Assembly (NCBI GenBank): GCA_034670405.1
Contig: JAXDDX010000060.1
Coordinates: 1,432,001-1,496,000 of the forward strand
Source of the DNA: Hoplostethus atlanticus
Taxonomy: Eukaryota > Chordata > Actinopteri > Trachichthyiformes > Trachichthyidae
DNA: 64,000 nt
Direction of reading: 5' to 3'
Within the stretch, counting starts at the first letter, position 1, and the number at the start of each line of letters is the position of its first letter. A program made the translations under genes and the position numbers. Shown here in pieces: positions 44,911 to 56,690 of the stretch. Below the pieces are notes generated by a model. That model was not told the origin of the DNA. It was given only the letters and a program-made list of their open reading frames with translations, and ran no database searches.

Positions 44911-46844
44911 ACAACACAGAGAGGACGCTGTCAGAAAATAAATGGATGGTACACTTTCTTTTTCTGATTGATTTAGTCAATTTTGATTTACAGCTACCAC
45001 CACATCCTCTCCACGGTGCATCACTTTTCACTCGACACTTAAATGAAAAGGCGCAGGATTTGTCACGACTTTTAAATAAAAAAGGTGTCTATAAAAAATC
45101 AACACAGCTCCATTTGCTGCCTTGCTCACCTCCACGTCTTCTCCCACTGTTTCCCCCCACCACTACTATCTGACCAGCCCCACTCATTAGCCAGCACTAA
45201 TAGTAGTTTTATAAAGTGCATTCAGACTCAGTCAACCCCTATTACCAGCCCCTGTCCAATGCTGCCTCCACACTGTGCCCCACTATAGATATTTACAGCC
45301 CCATTTAGTGCTGGCATGGGGTGGGCTGGCACTGTGCAGCTACAGGAGGTTGGGATACTAAAAGCTTGTGGTTAATTAGCTCCTCTGGTCCTGAGTTTGG
45401 CTGGATTAGGCCCTGGCCCAAGCCACCCAGCTAATGACTACCAGGACTGGAGAGACACAAGCGGCCCCAGACTGGACCTTCATACGCCCACAACGAGTTT
45501 AATAGAAAAAAAGCCTTTTCAGATAGTCAGACCTTCACTGCATGGCTAATGTTAATTCCAGCAGAAAGGCATGGGGCTGTCTCACACTCTCTGTGTGTAT
45601 GTGGGCAAGGTAGACTCGGTTTTGATGTGCTTTAGCACCATCTAAGAGAGTGCTATAAATAAAAAAAAAGAAAAAGGACTGAAGGTTAAAGAACTGGACT
45701 GTGTGTTGGTAATTGGTCCACTCATGGCCATTTACCATCATGATTTATTCGCTGTGGGGTCTCATTGATACAGAATTTCTGAGAGCATAACAGCGATAAT
45801 TGGGAAGGATAATTAATGATATCTAAAATCTACTATTAAAGATTTCCTTTACTGGTTGCATAAAACATATAGAAAATATAAAAATATAGCCTCATATTTG
45901 CCTCTCAAGTGGTGACAAAAGCCTACACTGACTGCTGTTTCACCACTACAATTTACTTGACATAAATCATGCTTACTGCCCTCTCTCATCGACACAAAGA
46001 TACTGGGTTTCTGTATAGTATAGTTCTCAGTAGTCTAGTCTAATATGAATACCTTAAATACTAACCATAATCTATCATGATAAAATTCACATTATCTGCT
46101 AATTTTATCATTGCATTATCAATTGAATATATGCCAATATGTGTTAAAGGTCAATATCCAGTGCACATATACAGCTGGGCCCTAATTCCCTGCATGCAAT
46201 ATTGAAAGATTGGTGTGTGAACTGAATCAAATTTACGACATAAAAAAATAGCAGAGCTTTGACATTTAGCCTGAGGGTCTAATGGGCTAGCTGAAAGATA
46301 GCTGCATCTTGTTATAGCATTTTTTTCCATCAAAATACAACACTTCACCTCAGGCCAGCAACAATGCAGTTTAACCTTGTGGCTAGTAATTGCCAATGTT
46401 TTAGTGATTGTGCGGATGCCCAGGTCTTTCTGATTACTATGTTGGTCCTGATGACAGTTTCTGTTGATTGCAATCGCAGTGGCTCGAGGATGCAGTTTCA
46501 ATCAACCATTAAGAGGTTGGACAACAACTGAGAGGTTTGAAGAGTCTCATATATGAGCGCAGAGAGGAGAAATGGCCTCGTTCCAATTACCACATCTTCT
46601 GTGCTGTCCAGTGATCAAATGAATACATATAGGGCTGACATTTAAAAATGAACACAATATTAGGGTCATAGTTGCTAGATTGTTTGGTTATGTACATGCA
46701 TGTTGAGAATTCTTAATGTTCTCAGCCTGCGTTATCCTCTCTGACACATTCACACAGTAATAGCACGAATAGATCACCTTAAAAACCTTACAGAATAAGA
46801 GGTTTCACTTCATATTAAATATATTTAATACTGTAGACACAGCA

Positions 46845-46960
46845 GGCGACAACGGTGTCGTGGTTCAAGACCCCTGCCTATGAAACCAAAGTGCCACCTA
46901 TGGGCCTATAGGTTCAAACCTGCTTCAACCCAGCACTGACCTAACCGAAGCTATTTCCCG
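46845..46960 (+). mobile_element. Possible tRNA-derived SINE fragment
   Basis: GGTGTCGTGGTTCAAGAC with CCTGCCTATGAAACC, then GGTTCAAACC at 46911-46920, resembles the head of fish tRNA-type SINEs: a degenerate A-box region, then a B-box close to GGTTCGAAYCC. It has decayed, and no clear tail or target duplication is seen. Confidence 0.4.
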
Positions 46961-49089
46961 CGCAATGTTTTCTTTATTCTAAAGAAAAAGGCTCTTACAA
47001 TAAAAGACAATCCCTTGACAATGTGGTGCTACTCTCCAAAATACTCATCAGGTAAAGGAAAACAGTACTTCCACTGTAGGAACAAACGGGCATGAAATAA
47101 AACATTGCAAGCATAAAAAGAGCATTTGAAAGCAGCTATCAAGGTGATGAGGGATGGTTTGTAATTTAATTTATTTTGTTTGGAGAAAGAAACCAGAGAG
47201 AGATAAAAGAGAGAGAGAGAGAAAGACAGAGAGAGATGGGGTGAGGGAAAAAGAGGAGATTAGAAAACTACCTTCATATGCCTTTAGTTTTGGTGCATTT
47301 GCTTTTTTTTTTTTTAAATAATTGCACTACTATTGGGATTTCTAATTCATATGAAAAAGCACAATCAGATTAACAGACTCAATATATTTCAAACATTCAA
47401 ACAACACCTTTAGAAAACGTTAGTCATTAAAACTGATTTTGATTAGTTAATAACGTTTTCAATTAATCTGACTAATTGTTATCATAATCACAATTCAAAA
47501 AAAATATTATTTCCTTTTAAATGGAATTTTTACCTTATATGAAAATGTCAGGAGAAATTTTCAGTGAAATTTAGTACACTTAATGTACATATATTGAGCT
47601 CGACATATCCACGACATCGAAATACAGATTTTTCTCACAAATTAATTACGAATCAAATGTCACTTTTTAGGTCGATGAGTCCATTTTATTAATCCCTTTT
47701 AAAATCATGTTCAAGACTGTTATTCTCACATCCTGTATGTGTCACTGCTGAGGATACCAACTCAGTGAAGTTACTCTCTGTCTCTAACAGACTTTCCCCC
47801 TCTGTTTCTCTCTTCTATTCATCTTGCCCCTGTCTAGTGGATTAGCCAATCTGAGAGGAGACAAAGGGCAGATGGATTTCGGTGCTCTGGATTATTCAAA
47901 TGATAGAGGAAAGGTCAGGCAGAGAGGTGCGACTGGGGCGGCTGGCGATCTATTCACTCACTTCACAATACCTTTAAGAAGTACAAGGGAATATCCTCCC
48001 AAACATGCAAATGCCAAACCTCGCCAACCCTGAATCTGGATAAAACATTTTAAAAAATACAAACAATTACCACTGCAGATTTCTGAGGTTTCAATTTACC
48101 CAAACGTAAAGCAGGTTATATGTCACAAAATGGGAATGATAGCCCTGCTATTAACAAAAACTATCACAAAATAAAATACAGACATTATAAATATAGCTGC
48201 AAAACGTTTTACTGAATCTTATTTTTCATATAGGAGCATAGTAAATATTGGAAATTACTAGCTACACCAAGTACTGTGTAAAATATTTTTAACTTCCTAA
48301 AATAAATATTGGTAGAAATGTGTTATTTTTCTAATGAATTTGTATACCATAAAAAATACATAAATTGAGAAATGAAACATTTCCATATGGCATATCTCAT
48401 ATCACTATAAAAACTGTAAAATAAAAAGACTTATTTGTATTCAGTTCTAATATAGCTCTTTGCACATCCAACATTCTGGAGTAGAATAGAATAGAATAGT
48501 TTTTTTTTAGTTTAGCTGCACATCTCCTTTTAATTTACATTACGAGAATTACGATACATTTTTAACAAAATAGTATACATATTACTGGCAAAATAGATCA
48601 GGTTTATCAATTACCAATCTCACGGCTTATCAACTGATGCTGGTCTACAGTAACTCTCGGTCAGTAGCAAGGGGGATGAACCCTGAACGAAAACTTTGTC
48701 CCCTGCCAGCCAGATGAGCTGACAGCAAACAACCGGGCAAAAGATCAAGTTTCAATATGAATTCTGTTCTTCTCTTACCTTTAAATTAGATTACCTTCAT
48801 CTTTTTTTTCTAAAAATGTAATTTCCCGATGCTCAACCAAATAACAGCCTAAGCTTTTGGAGAAATAAGCTTTGTTCAACACTGACACTAATAGTAACCC
48901 AAGGATGCTGAAGCACCGCATGTCTTAATATGTTCCGCAATGCAACATTTACACACCTTCCACTCACAATCAAAAAAGCCTTCTACATGACCTAAGTTTG
49001 TTCACAAGTTTTCAAGGACGGTGCTTTAAAGCGCCTTTTACGCATTTGCCGCAGTATAACTTGCATATTGAATAAGGCACAAAACACAC

Positions 49090-49560
49090 GACACACATGC
49101 ATGGAGATAATTACCCAAATCCACGTCGCAACGCAGGCCGCACATTTTGGAGTAAACACGGGATATATCTTTTATTCCAGAGAGCATGGTTAACCAGTGA
49201 CGCCCGCAGCAGCTCCAAGAAGCGTTTGTGCGTCCCGGCCGCCCACTCAGTCCGCTTCTCCAAAAGTTCCCCTGCGAGGGTCCCATGCGTCCCCCCAGCA
49301 CCAACAAAAGACCGCGGCTTCAACACGAAGATGAAGAAAAAGAAAAAAGGGGAGAGAGTCGGAGAGAATAAAAAAGGAGAAGAATGTGGGATATGCCCGC
49401 CTGATTTTCCGAGCCTCGGAAGAATGTGCAGAAGCCCCACTAGTGAGTCCTTTCAGCGCCTCTGTGCCAATGAAAAGAGACGGGGAGGTGGCGGGGCTGG
49501 GTTTTTTGCGATCATTTAGTTTAAGGCTGAGCCCCTCCTTATATTCAGGCGCTCAGGAGT
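49090..49560 (-). promoter_or_regulatory. CpG-rich promoter-like patch inside ptprn2
   Basis: About 25 CpG in 400 bases, against an AT-rich, CpG-poor surround. On the minus strand a TATA-like AATATAAGGAG (near 49,537-49,547) is followed by a pyrimidine-rich stretch, then an ATG frame MGPSQGNFWRSGLSG and a donor-like TTTGG|GTAATT near 49,114. Joining that frame to the transmembrane exon would not keep phase, so any such exon would be mostly non-coding. It could be an internal ptprn2 promoter, a promoter of another transcript, or a CpG-rich enhancer. Confidence 0.4.
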
Positions 49561-52500
49561 CCCCGTCCGTTGCACATGTCATATCCACTGGTTGCTATAG
49601 CGATGCCTCCACATGTTGTCGACAGTGAATGTTCAAGGAGCGATGCCTGGCTAATAGGCTTGCGGGCTGAGGGGCGATATGAATGGACATAGGGCTAGTC
49701 ACTCATTTGTTGAGCTACTAGGGGTCTCTGTGTTGGTGTGTGAATTGCTGTTTTCTCAGGCTCTCCTTTTCCTCTGCTCCCTCTCCCATGGATTCAGTTA
49801 TGTGAGCAGAATAAGGGAGATGGGGCAGTCTATTCTTCAAAGTAGGCTTTTGGATCCATTATTATAATAAGAGGCCACCATACAGTACAGTAGTTGTAAA
49901 CTATATGAATGGTGTATAGGAGACTTGAGAATATTCATTCTTAAGTAAACTGTGTATAAATGCCTGTTTCAGCCCCCCCCCCCCAAGTTCTGAAGCAATA
50001 AAGAAAAAATGGATAATTGCAAGTTAAAAAACTTTTAAAGATAAAATCCACTAAAATGCTATCCTAATTAGCAATCAGTCCCAAAAAATGATCCTATGGA
50101 GAGCAACAGCTGCACTTAGCAGGGAGAGAGAGAGAAAGGGGGATTATGGAGAGCACAGGGAGAGAAAGGGAGAAAGAAAAAGAAAGGGGGCGGTGAAGAG
50201 AGGAGAACGGGGGTCCTGTCAAATGCAGATGACGAGTCTTGGGGAGGGGGGGTGATGGGGGCTCTCCAGTTTATTTTTTCTATTCAGAGAGCACCCCCTC
50301 CTCTTCTCTATTGTCCCTCTGTGTGACAGCTGGAGTTGGCAATGTGAAGGGGAGAACAAAAACTAGCTCCCTGTCCAGCCTAGGTCCATGGCCGCATCGG
50401 ACGCCACCCCATATTCAAACACCAAGCATCCCGCCAACGAGGCGGGATCTGTTGCAGAACACACTCAAACTGACTCAACAATATTTTAAGGATCCTAAAA
50501 ATTCTTTAACACTAACGTAATATATGATGCTGTTCCAAAACTGACATCGTTGGTACCCTATGCAATTTTATACTGTGAACTATATCACGTTCAAATGTGT
50601 TACAACATGTTATTAAGTTGCCATTTTTTAGTTATGGTGCATTTACATGAATATCATAGCAAGACACCCCCCCCCCCCCCCCAAAAGACATCAGTAAACC
50701 TTTCATCTTCCTTCTTAATATACAGATTTAGCCAAGTGACACTTTTCACTTCATGCTTTCTGCACAGTAGCGTCGTCTTTGGACAGGAATTATTTAAAAT
50801 CCAAACTTTGTTTTCATTTCAACTGCCAGAAGGCACAAGGAATGGTCTGGCAACCCGTTATTTTGTCTTGACACAACATTGTCACTCAGTTCGAAAAGAA
50901 AGAATAGGCTGCAGTGCTCGCTGTAGCGGTGATGCAGGATGAGGGCTTTCTAAGATGGCCACCACTGTATTCACTCCTGGAAATAAATAAATAAGTGCCC
51001 CTGAAACTAATCTCCAGGAAATCAGTCCCTGCATTAAGTCAACCATATGATCATGCCTATCCTATTCTCTACTGGACTGGAAGGAAGCCCTGTCCCCCGC
51101 TTCCATATGAGATACCTTGGTCATCCACACTCATTTAAGGGTATCCACTCTGACACTTGATGGGATGAAAAACGGGAGGAAAATGTCTACTAAGGACCAG
51201 TCACCATCTATACCTGCTCTGAGAAGGAAAGCCTGACTTTGACACCTGTTGTTTTGCTTCACTTGAACTCTGCGTAATGGACACATATTCACACATTTCA
51301 ACCATTACACATTGCACAGTATGATTTCACGACTCATGTCACATCCCCTAGCAAGGCCACTGCTAATGGTTATCACTACAGGGAGTTTTGACGTGCATCG
51401 ATTCATTCTCACGAACCTACAGTCGCCAAGTTCAGTAACGCGTTCAAAATAAAGTCACTCTTGTGGTCACACACTTAGTGGTATGCTGGTCATATTCGCA
51501 TTCTGTCATGCAAGTGTATTTCTCTGGTAGTTCCTCGGGGTAGCACACGTTCAAACCGATGTGGCGAGTCCTGCAGGCTTATCTGTCCTCTCCGATGTTT
51601 GTCGCCATGACACATTTTTAATAAAAAGATGGAAAAGCAGAGAGCGTGTTTAAACAATGGGAGAAGGGGGTATGCAGCACCTCACAATCGCTGGGAGAGA
51701 GGATGAGAAATGTTAAACAAATGTCAGGATCAAGTGCACTGCCTTGGATAGCAGTGCAGAGACCTCATTGTGTGTGTGTGTGTGTGTGTGTGTTATCCGA
51801 GAGAAAAGAGAGATTTGAGAAAAGAGAGGACATTAACTATTGTGTGCATTTGATTGCTGAGTAATTTTCTTGAATGTTTTTACTTGTCTGTCGCTGTGTG
51901 TGCAATGGGACTATACACGTGTGAGTGTTAGTCTCTTGCATGTGCAATATACGTCCGCTACATACATGTACATATACACGTGTGCGCCTGTGCGTATACA
52001 CCTGTGTGCGCACTAGCCTGGGCACTGAGACTTGTAATATATTTGAGCAAACAGAAAGATAACGCTGGTATGCAGAGGACAGGCAGGGATACTGATTAGA
52101 AGCCTGCTGAGTTGGTGGTCCACATACCAATCACACTATAATGACATCAGATTAGACTAATGCCATTTACACTGCTGCCACACTACAGTACCGTGCTCAA
52201 CAGCCATCGACACAAGAAACAAACCATTGCAACGCGTACCTGCAGACTTAGCTAATGCGTGCTACCGTTATACCAAAAATAGTCGGGATTTCTGCTCGGC
52301 TCTTTGAAATGGGGTGCAATAAATTATTCATAATAATATCTGAGCAAGACCGTTGCAGAGGCTCCATTTGGGAAGGTGTTGGAGGATTAGCTTCTAACTG
52401 GAATGCAGAGAGAAATGTATGCAAAACAAAACACATTTGCGTGTGTGTGTGTTTTTTGTTTTTTTTATCAGATCCACCAGCTGTTATTGTTATTGCTGCA

Positions 52501-52908
52501 GTGGTAATACGAGATGTGTGAGAGAAAAATAGTGTGCCTCATCTGGGTTGTTATTATTTTTCAAATGGTCTATTTCCACAGTTTTCTTTTAATATCCATA
52601 ATGGAACACAGCTCATATATGCAGCAAGAGTGATTTGAAGCCGCAGTCTTGTGTAGAAGTAGTTTGTCTGAAATGTGTTGAACTCAAAGTTTGCAGTGAG
52701 ACTACAATGATGTCATTTTGGTGTCACGTCAGTTGATACACTATGGTTTGATTACCCCTCCAGTCATAAAATGACACCCATAGAGACAAATACGTAAGGT
52801 GATATGTTCTTTATTCCCATCAAAACCTCATTTTAAACATCACTGAAGCTGCAAAAAGAAAAAAGTGAATTTCTTGCAAGGTGTGTGTGAGAGAGAGTGA
52901 GAGAGAGT

Positions 52909-52939
<31 letters not shown>

Positions 52940-53574
52940 CATGTTTCCTGATGGAGGATGTTCAAAGACACAAAAAGGTCCTATTTCTGGGTTTTACTTA
53001 AAACATGTGAATTATTGTGTTTCATGCTCATCACTTGCTTGGAGAAGAACCATTCAAAGCCTATGTGTGTCAGCCATGTCATTCTGGTATTCTCCCCAGA
53101 TGAGCTTGTTCAAATAGGCCTCTTTCTTATGTGAATCCCAGCCCCGGTATTGCCCATGCCAAGTAGTTCAAAGCAGTAAACATCAAGGTAAATGCTATGC
53201 CTGTCATCTTGACTATATTTAAAGCAGGGAGGCAACCCACACACATCCACGACAATGCGCACTTCAAAAAGAAACAGTCTTGTGGCGTCATAGCCTGGAG
53301 TAGGAAATCAAACCATATCTGTAAAATGAGTCCAGGATAGAAAATCTTGGTGTAATCTATGAGGATGTGAACAAAGTGCTGTATATTTAGTGTTGATTTC
53401 AAATCGCCTTAACTGTATGTATAGTGATGTTGGTCAGGACAAGAACCAGCCATGATTCAATCAGATTATGGATGAATCTGAATGTACCCTTTGGTATCTG
53501 TTGGTGCTAAGTGGCCAACACAGCCACAGCCTCTATTACCATTAAACCACAACTATAATGCTAAACCTGCCTAC

Positions 53575-53624
53575 TTCAATTCAATTCAATTCAATTCAAT
53601 TCAATTCAATTCAATTCAATTCAA
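53575..53624. repeat. Pentanucleotide repeat (TTCAA)10
   Basis: Ten perfect copies of TTCAA, counted directly. Confidence 0.97.
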
Positions 53625-56435
53625 CCTATTTTATCCCACATGGAACAATTAAATGCAAACAATGTATCACATGGAATACAAGACAGGATTTGACATTCAA
53701 CAGTTTACATTAGAAAAACTGAGACACAAAGTACTATTTAAAGTACAGCAGGCAAACCACATATTGTCAGGCATTAAATGAAATGCCTTAAAAAAATTGT
53801 TATTGCTTCTGGTAGAAAAGCAACGTTCCTCTGGTTGTTTTTTCACTGAGGGACCAGAAGGCACCTTCATGATGGGGGGACCTTGAACTCATTATGTAAT
53901 ATGTACAACTCATCAATTAATATTGTCTGGGTCTTTTTCAGGGTCTGCTGCCAATAAAACTCATTGGAGCTTCTTGGAGTGATTATATAAGACCAAATTT
54001 AGCTTTACATTTAAGCTTTGATCTTCCTTTTCAGTACTAGTTTAGTTAAATCCAGACTAGGCTGAGCCGTGAGCTATGTTTGTGAGAGTTGAATTAATAC
54101 AGCGTTTTTTTAATTCTTATTTCAGGAATAGCCTTAATGCTTTGCTGGTTTCAAATGACAATAGTATTCCTTTATCACTGCAACCATGTTGACACAAGCA
54201 AAATGTCTGACATGGAAAATGTTTATGTCGGCTAAATTGTTAAAAATTAATTATACCAAGTGCCACTTACAAAGGATCAAAATACACACAGTATCAGTGA
54301 AAATTATGCTCAGATTTACATTCAGCAGAAGAATAATATATATATAATTCATTTTTGATGAGGAGTATTATGATAGCGTCGGTGAAAAGTCATTAGATGG
54401 CAAATAAATGCCCAAGTCCAGAATCTGATCCGAGTTTGCAAAAGAAACACAATCACAAAAGGTTGAAGGTAATACTTCCATTGTGGGTGCAAAGACAGAA
54501 AGAAGAACCACCACTAAAATCTAATTCAACACGTCCACAGTCAAAAACAGCGAGGAAAACACAGAGGTTTTAATTGTTTTGTTTGAATAGAATTCACACT
54601 ACTTTTAGACTATTATGTTCTGAGCAGGGTTTTTTATCTTGGAGAGAGATAAAACTGCAATTAATTTTGAAAGGGGGAAAACAGTGAGACAATACATCAA
54701 GTCACACATGAGTGGTGGCAGGCAGGGATATGTGGGCTGCTGCGGAATAACGGAGGTAGTCAAAGGTAGCATTCATAATTGAAACCCCAGTCACAAGAGA
54801 CTTAGTGGGCTGGGAGACTCTGATACTGAGACTGACAGCAGAGGGACAAAGAGAAGTGTTCACAGGAAAGCTCAGAGTGACTTCCTGGGTTCAATAGGAT
54901 GTCTCCTCTCTACACCTGGGTCCACATACCATCTGAAAGCCTCTGAAATACGTCTCTGGGGCTGCTTGAACGTATGTACAATGGTACAGAATTTAATTGT
55001 CCAAATAGTTCAAATTCCACCACATGATCTAGCGCTCCAGATAGCCTTAAACAAGTGCTCACACTAACACAGTTCGTATTTAAGCTGCCTCACTGAGAGT
55101 GAAGCTCACCGAATGCTGTGAGAGGCTACTGATTCTTCCAGTTTAGAATAAATGAATGAAATGAATACATTGTAAATTTCTGATCGTACTGGATTTGCTT
55201 TCGTACACAACCCTCACAATGTGGGTTAAACAGTGTGTGGGTGCTCCTGAACCTGCAGCATATTGAGGCGGCTTGTCTGAGCATACGCCCTGGTGATCAG
55301 CTACGGCTAGCGTAAGTGAATATATAGATGTAGAACCACAGGGGGCTATGCGTGATAGGTTAAGGGTCGTATCCCCATAAACGCACACAGCCAAAGCCTT
55401 ATAAATTCTCATCAGTGTCTTCATTACACATTTTCCGCTGTTATCGCCATGACAACGCCGGCTCAGCGTGCATCCGCGGTGAAAGGCGTGTGTGCATGTA
55501 ACGCTGGGGTTATTTAGGGGGTAACTGGGCACAGGCACCAACCTCCCCTCTCCTCCAGACTCACTCTAACTATGAGGAAGGGGGTACTGCGGGGTGGCTG
55601 GGTGGGAGGATGGGGGGGGGGGGGGTGGCAGGCAGCCAGGAACGCCAGATCTGTTCCACCGCGATCTCACTTGACAGGCGTTGGCTGCGTCTGGACTGGA
55701 GGCAAGCGCTCTGATTTCTCTCTTTAATTACTGCTAATCGGAGGAGCCGCAGCCCATGCTAATGAAGCCTCACCAATCAGCTGGGGGAGAGTCAGGGGCC
55801 TCGCACTGCAAAACAGTCCTCTGTGCTAACGGGGCTGACACTCTGCCTGCCCGGCGCCGCAGCCTCCCTGCATGTCTCACTATCTGTGTGTCTCACAGCT
55901 CCAGCAGCTTTATAAGAGTAGTCTGCCCCCGAGCCAAACCAAGCAGCGCTGCTCCTCCAGAGAAACCTCTGTGAATCCCTAATGAGACTGCTGCTACAGC
56001 TGTAGCACTGTATCAGCCGCCAGTTTGGTGCTCACATCTTCCACCTCCTCACTCTACAACCCCTGACAACAATACAAAGTATGGCTGATCAGAAATTCTG
56101 AAGGCAAAATTAATTATGACTTATGTCAGGATTTCTATGGCTCTGTAATCACATATTGATGGCTCATTGTTGTAAGTGCAGATAAATCAATCTAGCCTAT
56201 TTTCACCCGCTAACATAATTATACTGTATGCCTTTTGTAAAGCTAGGATCATTTTTTGTCCTCCTACAAATGACTTGCATGTGACACATGTGATTGCATA
56301 TGTTCACGGACACGGTTTGGCAAGACCTCTTTGCCTTTTGTTGTTCCTCACGATAGAATCTATAGATCGGTCTCCTTTTGTTCAGATTTTGACACAGGGA
56401 AATGATGCATCTCACCTTTTCATTGTGGCCTTTGC

Positions 56436-56690
56436 AAAATTACACTGGTTGGCCTAGGGGGGGCGCCACATCATTCGTTCATTCGTCCATGTGTACACGA
56501 TATCTCAGACACCACTGACCGGATTTTGACGAAACTTGGGGACACAACGCTCTCATCACTCCGTCCTGACATTTCCAAAATTACACTGATTGGCCAAAGG
56601 GGGGCACTACAATTACAGGAAAAAACAAGGTGACATATTCGTCACTGATTGGCCCAGAGGGGGGCTGCATCATTCGTGGGGGGCAACATG
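56436..56690 (+). repeat. Diverged copies of a fish repeat with ACTGATTGGCC core
   Basis: AAAATTACACTGGTTGGCC (56436), AAAATTACACTGATTGGCC (56577) and TCACTGATTGGCC (56642). Each is followed by a G-run and GCGCC, GCACT or GCTGC. Two are followed by CATCATTCG. Between copies 1 and 2 stands CGGATTTTGACGAAACTTGG. Repeats like this occur in fish genomes, but I cannot name the family. Confidence 0.6.

Noticed and set aside
44683..45173. Plus-strand frames over the transmembrane exon, with His-Thr runs
   Set aside because: Shadows of the ptprn2 exon and of the CA repeat; the minus-strand frame is the conserved protein.
49097..49519. 140-codon plus-strand frame at the CpG-rich patch
   Set aside because: Lysine/arginine-rich translation of a purine-rich stretch with no domain and no splice partners. 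Kept only as part of the promoter-like region.
53127..53402. 91-codon minus-strand frame, hydrophobic
   Set aside because: No recognisable domain, ordinary AT-rich intron composition and no splice signals with matching phase.
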